Notes: a model not told the origin generated them from the letters alone. Counted from the first letter of the stretch, positions 23,472 through 36,122 are shown. The stretch is DNA of 64,000 nt from Agrocybe praecox (GCA_964017145.1 OZ024851.1:1178001-1242000), one strand, 5' to 3'. Made by a program: numbers and translations.

Positions 23472-24698
23472 TTAATTCGTAGATGGTAAGGGCACAAACC
23501 TCACATTCAACAGGCCACGCTTAGCAAGTCCGCTAAGGCCAGGGTAAATGATCAGCTCAGCCTCTTCCATAAAGTCTTCTGGTTCATTGCCCGGTATCAT
23601 GTCGGTCAACTCAATCAGCACCCGCTTGATACTTTTCCCCCAGGGCCTTTCCTGTGATAGTTTGTCTATCTCTCGCCAATTAATGACTATCAGGTCATCT
23701 GGAGACGCTACCAGAATCCGGAACTTGACTGTATGAAAATTTGAAGATAAGATGGAGGAAAATAGAGGGAGCAAGAACGAGACGTTGATGGATATTGGGA
23801 AGCCTGCGTAGATGGAAAAGGGGTTCGGAAAAGCTAATGTAACTTCAAGCTGTTCAAGGGAGGTGTTTTGAGAGAGGTCTAAATGAGGTTGATTGGCTTT
23901 GGGGAATTTAGAACGATTGAGAAGTGGAAACAATGATTGGCACTTACCAAGTTGCATGAAATTGTCACTGAAACGAAACTGAAAGACTTTGAGGCAGGAT
24001 TTTGCACGAGACAAAATGGTTTGCGTTCCACTAAAGGTTGTGGGTGCGATTGCATCCACGGAAACCTTTTCTAGATGAAGAGGTTGCTGGTCCGATAGCC
24101 AAGTCAACAACAAATGGGGGGCTTCGTCGATCACGAGCTCACGCAGCACAGGCGAGATTGTCAAATTTGGAGAAGGGTATTGGCCCCCAAAGTCCAATTT
24201 GCATGATACAACTTCGATAGATTCCGCGATCTTGAAGGAGGCAAGCAACTCGATGAGGTGCGAGAATAGCGTTAGAAAGCAATTACGCAGAACGACATTC
24301 TTCGCCTGGGGGAAGGCGGTACGAAAATAAGTTGCAGTTCTTGGTGTGAGCTGCCTCCACTTGATCCCGATGAGCGATATCGCTGCAATAGAGCTGAAGT
24401 GCTTGGCCAATGCTGGAGTTATTTCATTGATCCACCTGTTGTCTCTCTCTACAGGACTAAAGATCCGAAGGTCGCGTACTGACAGAGAAAAACGAGACTG
24501 GGAAGAGTTCAAGATTTGCAGCAAATTCCGATAGTTGGAAGAATTGACACTGATGGATTGGAGGAGATGATAGCGTGAGGTCGGGAGCCATTCACGGGCG
24601 ACCAAGGAGCATGCTTTCAAGGACCCCTTGTCGTTGTAAAGATGGTCAATGATAACCTCGACGACCTCTACGGGGATGCTACGGACGCCTAGGAGCAT
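23472..24698 (-). CDS. F-box-like protein of the basidiomycete family
   Basis: The N terminus (IPVEVVEVIIDHLYNDKGSL followed by KACSLVAREWLPTSRYHL) is the degenerate F-box common in Agaricomycetes, where many such genes exist. The rest is LRR-like (LREL, LEQLEV). The frame is uninterrupted for 408 residues, but a canonical 69-nt in-frame intron (GTAAGT...ATTTAG, 23947-23879) lies inside it. Its removal gives QLDLSQNTSLEQLEV, a better LRR match, and a 385-residue protein. F-box proteins recruit substrates to SCF ubiquitin ligases. The 5' end lies 62 bp from that of the coiled-coil gene on the other strand. Confidence 0.8.
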   Translation of the reverse strand: MLLGVRSIPVEVVEVIIDHLYNDKGSLKACSLVAREWLPTSRYHLLQSISVNSSNYRNLLQILNSSQSRFSLSVRDLRIFSPVERDNRWINEITPALAKHFSSIAAISLIGIKWRQLTPRTATYFRTAFPQAKNVVLRNCFLTLFSHLIELLASFKIAESIEVVSCKLDFGGQYPSPNLTISPVLRELVIDEAPHLLLTWLSDQQPLHLEKVSVDAIAPTTFSGTQTILSRAKSCLKVFQFRFSDNFMQLGKCQSLFPLLNRSKFPKANQPHLDLSQNTSLEQLEVTLAFPNPFSIYAGFPISINVSFLLPLFSSILSSNFHTVKFRILVASPDDLIVINWREIDKLSQERPWGKSIKRVLIELTDMIPGNEPEDFMEEAELIIYPGLSGLAKRGLLNVRFVPLPSTN

Positions 24699-24759
24699 GC
24701 ATAAGACGAAATGTAGGGAAGATCACACAAACCCTACGCGCCTTTGAAGACCATGCCAG

Positions 24760-26932
24760 ATGATTGCTGAGAACTTGGCTGCCGACGCAGATTCGCTCCG
24801 AGCTCGTCGTCGGTCACACCAATTTCGGTCACGCTCCTTATTTTTGCAGACGGCGTCCATCATCCCTTCACCATCCATGCCTGACAGCTCACAGGGTACC
24901 AGTTCTCCTTCTCGACCGTCGGATTGGTATTCAGTACGACCATGGGCACCGTCGCTCACCTTGGCTGTCCGAGAGATCACGTCGGTCTCGGCAACTTTTA
25001 TACTGTCTTCGACTCTTAACGGCGATATGGACTCTTCTTTGACTTCAATAGGCCTCGAGGCAGGGGAAGTGGACCAAGAGCGTCCTACCGATGACACCAA
25101 TCAACTGTCCGACCGGAAAGCCAGCTCAGTGGTCGCTGATGCACTTGCCAAAGGATTGTCGGTTAATGTCAACGGCTCTGCATGGCCAAGAGCTTTCATC
25201 CGCATCGACGATCAGCTAGATGAGGCTGTCATCATCATTTACGCCCTCATGCCAGGCCGCCAGTACGACATTGAGCTAGCTCTGGCGTCGACTGGCCAGC
25301 CAAGTTTGGGAAGGCGCCAAGTGACAACTGAAGGCGAGTCTTTAGCGCCATTTTTGCTTTGCCACATTTTTTTCTTACATGTGTCAAATAGACGCCGACA
25401 ACGACACGGAGACTCATACCGATCCAGATTCTGTATCTCCTGATAACTCTACCTCGTCTGATCCCCATTCAACGCCATCCACTTCTCCAAGCAGGACAGT
25501 ACCCGGAACACCTCCTGCTGCGGCTCCTCCGATCACTCTGGAAGATAGGCTCAACCAACTGCAGCATACCCTCTCTGCTATCAATTCAGAACGAGAGACT
25601 TTACTTAGCTCCCTCAAGTCTGCTCGCAAGGATGCCCAAAAAGCAGACTCGGCACTCCGGTCCGAGATCGATACTTTGAAGAGGACGTCGGAAAAGAATG
25701 TTGCCGCTGAAGCCAAGGGAAAGCAGAAAATCCTTGCCCTTCAGGAGTCTGTCAGGAGAGCACAGAACTCCACAAAAGAGCTAGGCGAGGCGGCTGAAGA
25801 GGTCGAGAGCCTGCTTCCAGAGTTGAATGCGGAGAAAGAGAAGAAGGAAAAGGAACACGCGAAGATCTTGGCAGAGGCTAAACAAGTGAGGAAGGAGAAA
25901 GAGGAAATCGTAGAGAAGGAAAGGAAGAGGGTGGAAAGTTTGCGATCCGAATTGACTAGTTTGACTAATAAGCTCGAAAAACTTGGTGGAAAACGCGAGA
26001 AAATAGAATCCGTCTCAATCCCAGATCTTGAAGATAAGCTGCAGCATGTGGCTCAGGAAATCGAAATTGAAGAGCAGGAACAAATACGACTGGAAGCAGA
26101 TGAAATGCAAGCACACATTCTATCTCACAGGATCGTGAACGGTCGACATTCTTTGGACGATAACCCACCGCCTTACGTTTTATTACAACGCCCTGCGCAG
26201 CAACCTCATGGGATGGGAGATAGGCCGGGTCCGATAGGAAGACCGATACCTCACCCCATCCAGCGCCCTATACAGATCGACAGCTCTATTTTACCGTCAA
26301 GTGGTACAAATGGAATCTCTCAATCTAATTCAACTCCTCTGTGGGCCCCTGCTCGTCCAATACAGTCCCACTCTTCGCAACATGGACAAGGATACTCTCA
26401 CAACCCTCGTTCAAATTCGCTTCAGAACCACAGCGCGCCTACAATCGTACTGAACACGCAACGACGATCGTCGTTGAAATCCAATTCAGCAATGACATCG
26501 ACTATATCAGCGCCATCCATATCGACATTCCAGAATTCAAACTCATATACATCCAGCTCATTCTCACCATTTTCAAATCCGAACACATCCGCAACTACAG
26601 CTTCATCGCCCACCACTCCTTCGTCGTTAAATTCTTCTCCCACACGAACGAGTCCTAACATGACGGCTTCATCATCGGTCTTATCAAGTCGTGCCCCTGC
26701 TTTTGAGCCTTTGCGGGCTATCAAGAATGGGATGAATGGCAATAATCATTTCCACGGGCAAGGGATGTTGAGCTCGACTTCTTCCAGCTCGTCATTTTCT
26801 AGCTCGCCGTCACCTATCCAACGTCCTTCTGGATCTGCCGTCGGTAACAATCGAACTACATCTATTGGTATCTCGAAGAGTGGTCATTCATTAAGGAACG
26901 GTGGGCTTACCAACTTTGATGGATCACGGTGA
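24760..26932 (+). CDS. Coiled-coil protein with Ser/Pro-rich C terminus
   Basis: Two exons, 24760-25333 and 25392-26932 (704 residues), joined by a GC-AG intron (AAG|GCGAGT...AATAG). Residues about 125-185 form a globular block with VNVNGSAWPRAFIRID and YALMPGRQYDIELAL, reminiscent of a fibronectin-III-type fold. A low-complexity acidic segment follows, then a long coiled coil at about residues 230-430 (RLNQLQHTLSAINSERETLL ... EEIVEKERKRVESLRSEL). The C terminus is rich in P, S, Q and T. A second ATG at 24877 (MPDSSQGTSSPS) is a possible alternative start. This architecture recurs in basidiomycete proteins, but I do not know the function. Confidence 0.75.
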
Positions 26933-27861
26933 AGGCGGGAAGCTGCTGCCCATTATCATGCATTCAGGACCATTTGCTACTAACTGATTCTTACGACCTT
27001 TTACGACTTTTCTGTATCTTTCCTAACAAATCATATTTTAATGCATAGTTATCCAGTCGCATACCAGGCATTGATCCTATAGCACACATACCGCATTGTG
27101 TATTTCTTATGTACCAAGTAGCTTGATAATTTATGACCTCGAAATGCCTTCAACTATTTACATGTATGGGCGAGCGCTCGCTGATTGACAATAGATGCGC
27201 GTTTGTCGAGGACAAGATTCGGTCAAAACGAATGAACAATGGCTACTAGTCGCAATAGGTACCGTTTAAATATCAAGTGATTGGTCAAGTTTGTATTCTC
27301 CAAAAAACATATTTATTTTGTTTGCACTCTAGTCTATTACAACGCCTCAACAGGTGAACTGTCCTCTCAAGACAGCACACACGCACATTTTGCCGGGCAT
27401 TAGACTTGAAAACACTGAACAGCTTCCTAATTGGGTTAACAAACAAATTAGATCGCCGATCCATCACGGCATGTATCACGGCATCATATTATTGCCCCAC
27501 GAACCAACCACGAACATGGGTGGGTCTGGTTCGTTTTTTGCAGGTTGGTGGACGCAGATATGAAGGAAAGGAGCACTGAAATAAAAGTGGATATCAGATA
27601 AGTACTGGTGAAAAAAAAAAACATGGGATTTGAACAAAGTCAGAAGACGTTTGGACATTCGCCCACAATCAACCCGACATTCCCCATTGTTGTCAAGCGA
27701 CTCGACGCGCCCCGATAAAGAACAAAAACACACAAAGAGAACAATGGGAAGAATGGCCTATAAGATATCACAGGAGAAGACGAAGATAAAACATATTTTC
27801 GACTCTACCCTGATCTACATTTTGGACTTCGCATCCAGGCAGCATACTCTCTATTTTCAAC
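26933..27861. other. Intergenic region
   Basis: AT-rich in its middle, with a poly-A run at about 27611. No gene supported. It would contain the 3' UTR of the coiled-coil gene and the promoter of the next gene. Confidence 0.4.
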
Positions 27862-29243
27862 ATGCCATTAACCCGCCAGCAAGTCTTAAATTCGAACGGC
27901 CGTCTCCGTGTGCGTGAAGCACCGTACCCGGCGACCAAGCCCAAGTCATCGACCTCCAAAGGCAAAGGCAAACAAAAGCAAGAAGATGTAGTTCCTGCTA
28001 CTAGCCCGCCCCCGGATATACCACCTGTAGATGATCTACGGCAGCTGAAGCGCGCAGAGCTACAGGCTCTGGCAAAGGTAAAGTCACTTTTTATACTTCT
28101 GTCGTCTAAAACTGGTTTCTGACCCTTTCATCATCTAGCAACATGGCATCCAGGCCAACACGAAAAACACACAGATGATTGCCCAACTCAGTGCGATGAG
28201 AAAGCCACAAATCGACTGCCGGAGGTCGCCCTCTCTCCACTCGAGCAATCAGCCACAACCCAACTTATCTCCTGAAGTTCCCCCGGTTGCTTCATCGTCG
28301 CGTTTGCCTCAGGAAGAGGCGTCTGCCGCCGTCCCTGCACGGTCGAAAAGTGCAGTCGCGCATATTGCAAGGAATCATGGTGCGTACGATATTTTTAATC
28401 ATTAATTAACAGTATCTGAGCCCACCATTTATTTTCCTAGGCGAAACAGGGCGTTCGAAACGCGCTGCCGCCGTTGCACCCTATCCGGCGAACGCTGGCG
28501 AACGCCGACGCCTCGCGATGATACAGAGGACGCGGACTGCGTCCAAGCCCGTGCCCGAATCGTCTCGCAAACCAAATTCCGATTCAGTGCCGCAAGCGCT
28601 CAAGCAACAACTACTACCCACCAACCGCGACCTACGGGCAATTCTAAAAAGCCTTCTCCCCACAGCCCCCATACAACATGAAGGCCCCCAGCCACAGCCA
28701 CAGCCCGAACATGGACCGATCACCAACAGGCATCTTCGAGAGATGTACATGAAACTGCAAGACCTACAGCGCGAGCGAGACGGCATTTGGCAAAAGCTCG
28801 AGGACGCAAAGAAGACGTTGCAGGATTCGCGTGCCTCGCTGGAGGATGCGAAACAAAAGAATGGGACTATGGAGGGCAGACGGCGGGTTTTGGAGGAGGT
28901 TGTATTTCCTAGGATGCGGGCCATCCGGAAATTGTGGGATCAAGTGGAGGCCGAGTCGGGTGAGAGGCCTGACTGGCTCCCTTTTGTTGTCAAGAGATGG
29001 AAACCCCTCATGGTAGCGCTGAGTAAAGGGGTAGGAATAGGATATGAAGTGGCAGAGGAAGAGGAGATAAGACGGCCCGCTGAAGATGAGCGGAGTGAAC
29101 AGCAAGAAGAGGATTTGGAAGAGGAAGAAGAAAGAGCCGCTGAAGAAGAAACCGAGGTCGCCCAACCATCCGGTACCTCAGGCTTTATTATCCCAGGCCT
29201 CCAGTACAACTACGATGGCGACTACAATGACATCTATGTATGA
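27862..29243 (+). CDS. SAP-like, coiled-coil protein
   Basis: Three exons, 27862-28077, 28139-28379 and 28441-29243, total 419 residues. A SAP-like helix-loop-helix spans the first splice junction (LKRAELQALAK|QHGIQANTKNTQMIAQL), a motif that binds DNA or chromatin. The middle is basic and P/S-rich (GRSKRAAAVAPYP). A coiled coil lies at about residues 250-310 (MYMKLQDLQRERDGIWQKLE), and near the C terminus is a strongly acidic run (EEDLEEEEERAAEEETE). This layout recurs in mushroom hypothetical proteins; nuclear location is inferred only from the SAP motif. Confidence 0.75.
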
Positions 29244-30043
29244 CTCTGAGTTCATGATCTATTTTATCCTCAATCCTCTTTTTTTTTTTGCGTTCCCATA
29301 TTGTAATATAGGCGCTCGGTTTTTCTTTATGATGGTCATCCATTTGTATTTCTACGTATAACACCTATCACACTCAATGCAAAAATTTCTTTCTAGTAGT
29401 ATCTATACAATTTGACTCTTCAGGGCACCTGATATTATATCCCTCCCAATCCGAAATCTATCGAACACGACTAAGCGTGATTGCCACTGACTCATGGGAA
29501 CTCGTTGATGCCTCGCAAAACCTACCGATGACGATGCAAAACAAGCACTGGAAAAGTTCAGGGTGTCCCGACCCGGTAAGAGAGACCTTCATGCCCTGAA
29601 AGACATAATTATTATGGTGGATTCAGCGCAGAGAGGACCGCGGGTGAGATCTTGAAAACGTACGTAACATGTCCAAGATACCGGGGGCAGAGCCTCGTCG
29701 CGTTAGAAAATCTAGGGAGACATGGCAGTTGAATTTTCTAGTAAATGAAATTTACCCGATCAGCTCAAGGCTGTAACTGAGCCTTGGCAATTATGTGCAG
29801 ATTTGACATGTTGACCGCATACAGTTTCATGCACCGAGTCGACAGACATATTGTTTGAAATCTGCGAAATTACTGAGATTTTACGTATTCATGAATCAAT
29901 CAAAGAGCGTACCGCAATGCTAGAGACCTTTACAAATCACTTACGGAGATCTAAAGGTTGGGTGCTATTAACTATTAAAGACCCAGAAAATGAGACTCAT
30001 ACCCAGGAGAGCACGTATACAGATTATTGCACTAGGGAAGTTA
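29244..30043. other. Intergenic region between convergent genes
   Basis: 3' flanks of the SAP-like gene and the dehydrogenase gene. No convincing frame; a poly-T run is at about 29279. Confidence 0.4.
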
Positions 30044-31680
30044 TTACTTTGGGGGAAGCACATCTACAGGCGCAACGACAGGCATATTATCCGTAACCTT
30101 GTCAGTCATCTTCCCCACTTTCTGCGCCTTCGACTTCACCCTTCCAAACTTGAAACTAAGACCGATCCCAGCATTCCTCGTGTCCTTCTTCCCTGCACTC
30201 TGCTTAAACTCCTCATATGTCTTGTTTAGACCCTCAAACGTTGTCCAAGCGCCGGTGTACCCCAATCCGCCCTTCTGAGGAGGCAAACGGGCCCGAGAAT
30301 CATCAAAAATGAGGTGAACAGTTGTGAGATAGAAAATGGATGGCTGGAGATTGACCAGATCGCCCGAAAGCGCAGGAAGATACTTCGCGAAGCTCCAACC
30401 TGCAGACACTAATATCGAGTGTGCTCGATAATATGCCTCGAACGCGTGCGCTACGAGGAGTATGGCGGTAGGCGACAAGCTTGGGAAGGTGCATTCCCCG
30501 TCTGTGAGTGTTTCGAGAGAGGTGTATGCATCGCCGTAGGTGGGTGTAGGTCCAGGGTCCGCTATGCAGAATGCCTGCCCTCCGATATCTGGATTCTTGC
30601 TGCCCGCTTGGAGTTCGACCAGACGCGCCTCGTAGCACAGATGTGCAGCGGCACAATTTTCCACGTATGTGAATGACTGGACGACATTTGAAATCCACGA
30701 AGGGTTGGTCGAACGGAGTAAATAAGCGCCGCAGAGCATATCTCCTCGAGGTCCAAACACACCATTACCTGGTCTGATAGAACCAGTTCTGAGAGTTTTC
30801 TTGGTCCCAGTGCGCGTACGATCAGCAGCGCGGACAAGTCTCTCCGCTTCTATCTTCGTCGCTGCGTAATTAGAAAAGAACTCCTCGTGTCGTTTAGGTA
30901 GGCGGCTATCATCGTCGTTGATAACTTGTACGAACTTCTCCGGTTCTTCCTCCCATGGCCAAAGCAAAAGCCGCGTGCTATGCAGACCAACGGACCCAGA
31001 CGATGTGTAGACCAAGACATCCACACCTATCGCCCGACACGCCTCTATAACGTTATTTGTTCCTCCTACGTTGACTCGTCTTGATCTTTCCACGAACTGT
31101 GAATGCCGCTCATAGAACCTGATGTTGGCGGCGGTATGGAACACAGTGATGTTGGCCGTATTTGATGTTGGCCAAGGTGCCTTGAATGCCGCCTGCAGCG
31201 CTCCCGCATTCGTGATGTCGACTTTAATGAACTGCATCCCCTTCTCAATAGCATCGAGCAGTATTGGATGCTGCGAAGGCGGGCTCAAGTCAAGTAGTCG
31301 AATACTTTTTACATCTTCGCCACGCTTCAAAAGCTTGGTAGCAATCCAACCTCCAAGGAAGCCTCCCTATCAGGAGATTACAAGTGTGTCAGCACAGTTC
31401 CTCTCGGTCGATGTGAGTCGATAAAAAGCGAACGCACCCCTCCTACAACGATATATCTTCTCCCTGTCTTCGGGGGCAGAACCTCTTTATTTTCCAAAGG
31501 TTCCGAATTAGCCAAACGTTGTGCAGTCGCGCGTACATCTTCTGGTGTATATCTCTTCGGACCAAAATAGAGAGCACTGCTTGGTGTCACCCTCAGCGAC
31601 CTATCGTTCCACAGAATATAGAGCCCCAAGACGAGAAGGCAGACAAGAAATAGACCCGCATATTGGATATACGAGCCCAT
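30044..31680 (-). CDS. 3beta-HSD-type NAD(P)-dependent dehydrogenase (ERG26-like), membrane anchored
   Basis: Two exons, 31680-31438 and 31366-30044, total 521 residues. The N terminus has one membrane segment (YAGLFLVCLLVLGLYILW). The intron splits the Rossmann motif; joined it reads VVGGGGFLGGWIATKLL. Further hallmarks are FHTAANI, LVYTSSGSVG and the catalytic YxxxK (NYAATKIEAERLV), followed by RPGNGVFGP. This is the 3beta-hydroxysteroid dehydrogenase/isomerase family, whose fungal members include the sterol C4-decarboxylating enzyme ERG26 of ergosterol synthesis at the ER. The extra anchor and longer C terminus make it a paralog rather than certain ERG26. Its C terminus is basic (FKFGRVKSKAQK). 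Confidence 0.85.
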
Positions 31681-32257
31681 GGTCGCGTATATAGTGGTAG
31701 AGCTTCTTCAACAGAGGTGGCCTGACTTGTGTGTTATGCCTATAGAATTTGTATAGAATGACAAATTCTCTTTGACACGCTTGATTTAGAAAAGACAGGA
31801 ACAGGGTTACAGGTGTCATGTTCTTACATGGTCATGAAAGATGTTCACAAGTTGAGTTGTGGACAGATTATGGACAGCCGGTAGGCGTAGATGATAAAGG
31901 AGGATAGAAGCAACCATAGATCTAATTCAAATTAATAAATCATTTATATAAAGGACTGTTGGCACGCGTAAGTCAATAAATATAGCGATGCCAATACTTA
32001 CAACAACAAAGCTCGAATAAAGTCCTTCATGTCGAAGTACAGTACAAACTCGGTGAATAAGCACTATGAAGAGAGCGGGGTCTCTGATGATACAAAATCG
32101 TTATATTAAAGCACTGCTGGAAGACAAATTTTGTCCAAAGATCGTTGACAGCAAAGAAACCTAATTTTTTAATACTCCTCGGTCGTCCCTCTCCTCAACC
32201 GTAGAGAAAAAACAGCATACGCACATGTACATATGAAAAGAAACTAAATAACTAAAA
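31681..32257. other. Intergenic region
   Basis: Upstream of the dehydrogenase and downstream of the KH protein, both on the minus strand. AT-rich; nothing recognised. Confidence 0.4.
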
Positions 32258-33820
32258 TCATGAAGGAGGGGGTGGCGGAGGAGCAGCTTCAGACGGTGGA
32301 GGGGCAGCGGCACCACCTGCGGGAGCTGCATAGGAAGCGTAGTACTGGGCGTACTGCTGCTGTTGACTAGCTTGCCATTCTTTGAATTCTGGTGAGTTAA
32401 CATCGTAACCATAGGCAGCCCTAAAAGTCGTGTAAGTGAGTTTTTTTAGATAAAAATTCGTGAGCAACTTACCAGTACTTAGCATACGCTTCCGTATCAG
32501 AGGGTGCTGGTGGGCCATATTGTGCAGCAGCATCGCCGGCTGGTGTTCCAGCAGCCGCCCCTGCGGGACCTTCGCCTGGGGGTGGTGGCGGAGCGGGTGC
32601 AGATGGGGGTGGAGGAGCGTAGCCCTATATCGAAAAATGAGAAAGAACCGAAAGTACTAGAAATAATGATACATACCCCCATTGCTGAAGCACTGTACGC
32701 TGCGTACTGTGCTTGAGCTTGGTGAAGTTCCATTTGTTGTTGTTGAACTTGAACCATAACTTTCGCGTGTTCTTGTCTCACAACAAGCAGGAGATCTTCT
32801 GTTAGTACTTTGGCGCGAGCAACTTGTCCTTCGTCTGGCCCGCTAGATGGCAAAAATTATCAGACAGGAAAATCTATGAAGTAGCAGGATACGCCTACGT
32901 GATATGAATATATAGTGGCACAGGTTCCTCTTGTCCTGTCTGTAAAGAGATGTTGGTTTATGCAAATCGTTTAGACGCTATCTACTTACCTCTTGGTCAA
33001 TAAAGCCTGACCCTAAACCTTTGATTTGGACTCTCGTGCTTGTTTCCGCTTGGATATATTTTACAAACGAACCCTGGTGGACAGAGAAATGAGGCGACAG
33101 CTTCAAGACTCAGCAAAGATGACATACCGATGGACCAACGACTTTCGCTCGGATGTTGAAGTTTCGTATTGATTCCAAACCGACTGGCAGCTTTTCTTCT
33201 GGCCATTTGCGCTACACACGGAATTCAAAATCGAGAATCGTATCATACTCATATTATACTCACCCGTTCCCTGGTTTTATCACCCTTTTCCACCAATGAG
33301 CCCATGTCCAGTGCAATAAGTTCATTAATCTTCGAGACGGCCTTGTGCAGCATCTCTTTCGTTTGGGCGGAAATGTGAATGTACAGAGGAGGGTCCTTCT
33401 CTGTCGCTTTCGAGCGATCGGGGTACCAAACACCCCTCGTACCAACTGAAGCACCAGTTTCCTCATGAATCTGTGGAAAACATATCAATACTGTTCAATG
33501 CCTGTTTAACACATGTCCAGAATACGCACCTGGTCCTGTGTCGACCCTCTGGTCAAAAGATATCTATTACGGACGTCGTTGATATCAATGTCCTGTGTAA
33601 ACTGTGCGTCGTGCTCCTTCGACTCTCCACCAAGTGTTCCATTAGCGAATTGGGCCGCGATTTTTGCAGCAATGGCTGCTGCAGCTGCAGCGGCCTCTGA
33701 CGCGGATTTTCCTTCGTCGGTTTTGGCAACTTTTGCGGGGGCGGCAGGTTCCTCTCCAGGTGCAGGTTGATCCCATTTTCTTTTGGATGACTTTGCCGGT
33801 TCTGCTGAGGATGAAGACAT
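32258..33820 (-). CDS. KH-domain RNA-binding protein, KHDC4/BLOM7-like
   Basis: Eight exons: 33820-33530, 33470-33264, 33211-33128, 33073-32990, 32939-32899, 32842-32677, 32624-32473, 32420-32258; they sum to 1188 nt (395 residues), with all phases matching. After an alanine-rich N terminus comes DIDINDVRNRYLLTRGSTQD, the conserved block of KHDC4-type proteins. It is followed by GASVGTRGVWYPD and ATEKDPPLYIHISAQT, then the second KH region FNIRAKVVGPSGSFVKYIQ with GLGSGFIDQETGQE. The C terminus is P/A/Q-rich (YWAAYGYDVNSPEFKEW repeats). Members bind pre-mRNA and are linked to splicing. Divergently oriented from the FSP1-like gene, sharing a 617-bp upstream region. Confidence 0.9.
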
Positions 33821-34436
33821 AATATTGAGGAATGCGTATGAAGAGTCCAGAAATGGAATTCAGTCAATGCCTTTCGATAGAAAGTTGGGCACACGGTGTT
33901 GACAGTTATTTGCACCGTGAGTCCGCTGCTCTCGACGACGCTGTCACGTCTAATCTCTCTCTCTTTATCTTTATCCTTTTCCAACACGCGAAGATTCCTG
34001 GAATAACAAAAATCTAAGCGTCCGACAAATGTATTCACGGGAGTCAAATTGATATATTCGCGCAATCAACGCTGGATCGTTTCTTTACATAACTTCTTCG
34101 TTTGTATAGATATATGGATGGAAACACAAGCCATCTTAGGGATTGTCGCGTAATAACGACCCTAATATCTATCAGTAACATTACTTGTATGTTGCGTCTC
34201 GGGTTCGCGAAATTGGGTAGGAGACTTTATGGTGGCAATAACATTCAAGAAAAACGTTCCATCAATTACCATGGACTCACAGCGCATCGACAGATATAAA
34301 TCCTGGGCAGCATTGTTGAAGGGACATCACATCCTTCCCACAGGTTCCACTAGCTTTCCACGGAGTCTAAACCTAGCCTTCTCGGACTAACTAACCCCTG
34401 ACTGAAACCAAACCATTTCTTTTAGTAACAGCCACC

Positions 34437-35890
34437 ATGACCGATGCTACCAAGAAGAGAGTCGTGATCATAGGAGGAGGTGCTGCAGGTGCCAGCAGTG
34501 AGTGTAATTTCGCTTCTCAAACCAACGCGTTCTCAATTCCAATTACACTGTACAGTTACTCGCAGCTTGTCAAAAACGCTGGATCGTTTAAAGCACGAAT
34601 TGATACTAATAACTGCGAGACCTCGCTATGCTTATTTGCCAGCCTCTCTCCGACTCTTGGTGTCCAAAGAAGCACCAATGGACATCGTGTTCATGTCATA
34701 CGAGACCGTCTTCGACAAATTTCCTGGTGAACTCAAGATAGGGACCGTCTCGTCAGTGGAAGAGACCAAAAATGGACCCGGTGGCCAGGTCATCCTCAAA
34801 GACGGAGAACAAGTTGCTTACGATATCCTCATCGTGGCCACTGGAGCAGCGTGGTCAGGCCTCGTTGCCTTCCCCAATGAAGAAGCAGCATACAAGGAAC
34901 ACGTCGAGGCCTGGCGTACTAAATTCGAAAAGGCTCAAGACATCATTGTTGTAGGAGGTGGAGCAGTAGGAATAGGTCAGCAAACATCCATGTTGCTCTA
35001 TCTGAACCATTTTAACCCATGTTTCGCCATTAGAAGCCGCAGGAGAGATCAAAGATGTGTATCCTGTCAGTCACTTCCCGCTGATCATCACGGGCCAAAT
35101 TTCTGACAATTTTCACCCACCATCCTCTAACCTTGGTATATATAGAACAAGAAAGTTACCATCGTACAAGGACAACCACAGCTGCTAAGTGATATTTATC
35201 CGGCCAAATTCCGCCAAGACGTCGAACGGCGTCTCCGACTACGCGGTGTCGAATTGCAATTCAACGAATCTATTGACAAAGACGCTGAAATCGATGCTGA
35301 AGCTGGAACCGTTGCTACACAAAGCGGGAAAGCATTGAAATGCGATTTATTGGCAAGTCCTCTCCAGCGAACAAGCGTTCTTTCTGTTTCTAACATATAC
35401 TTATACAGGTTGTCGCGCGCGGTGCAGGCCCAAACACGTCCATCTTATCATTCCTGCAGCCTCTTCCTCTGAATGACCGTGGCCTTGTTGAGGTAGAACC
35501 AACACTACAAGTCAGAGGCCACCCCTCAATCTTCGCAGCGGGTGATATCCTCGACCTTCCCGAAGCGAAACAGTTCCAAAAGACTGCCGGGCATGCAGCA
35601 GTGATCGTCGCAAACGTCATGAGCCTTCTCAAGGGCCAGAACCTGAAGAAGCAATATAAATCCGCAAAAGAGATCATCGTGATCTCGATTGGAAAGGTGT
35701 GCATATTCTTTCCTCGCTCTTGTGCAAGCTTATTGACTCGTTCTTTTTTTTCTTCATAAAGAACGGCGGTGCTGCGTACTTGGGCATACTGTGGGGCCTT
35801 CGCTTTGGTGACTTTTTCTCGAGGACTTTAAAGTCCCGAGACCTCCTAGTTGGATTGGTGCGAAAAGGCCTGGGTCTCCAACCCCTTTGA
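34437..35890 (+). CDS. FAD-dependent oxidoreductase, FSP1/AIFM2 (AMID)-like
   Basis: Six exons, 34437-34497, 34556-34975, 35034-35065, 35146-35352, 35409-35696, 35762-35890, total 378 residues, close to the size of FSP1/AMID proteins. The start has an ideal context (GCCACCATG). The FAD-binding motif VVIIGGGAAGASS is at residues 8-20, the NAD(P)-binding VVGGGAVGIE near 155-164, and the second flavin motif IFAAGDILD near 270. These flavoproteins reduce quinones with NAD(P)H; some act in oxidative stress defence or cell death. The fourth intron (35353-35408) is GC-AG (TTG|GCAAGT...ACAG). A branch-point-like ctaactaac and ttttag just upstream of the ATG suggest a 5' UTR intron. Confidence 0.9.
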
Positions 35891-36122
35891 ATTATTCTAC
35901 TTTTACTGCCGTCACAGTGCATCCTGCCAGATCAAAGCGTGTCTTGTCTGACAGTCTGTGACTCTGGAGTTGCCAATTGGCTAGTCCATCACTGATTCCA
36001 AACTATTTTCGTAATCCTTTAAATTCCTAGTACGGGTCATCTTTACATATCTTATATGCTGTTACATGAATATTCTTACAATTACAATTACATTTCAGTT
36101 CTACTTGTCAGTAAGGATTGAA

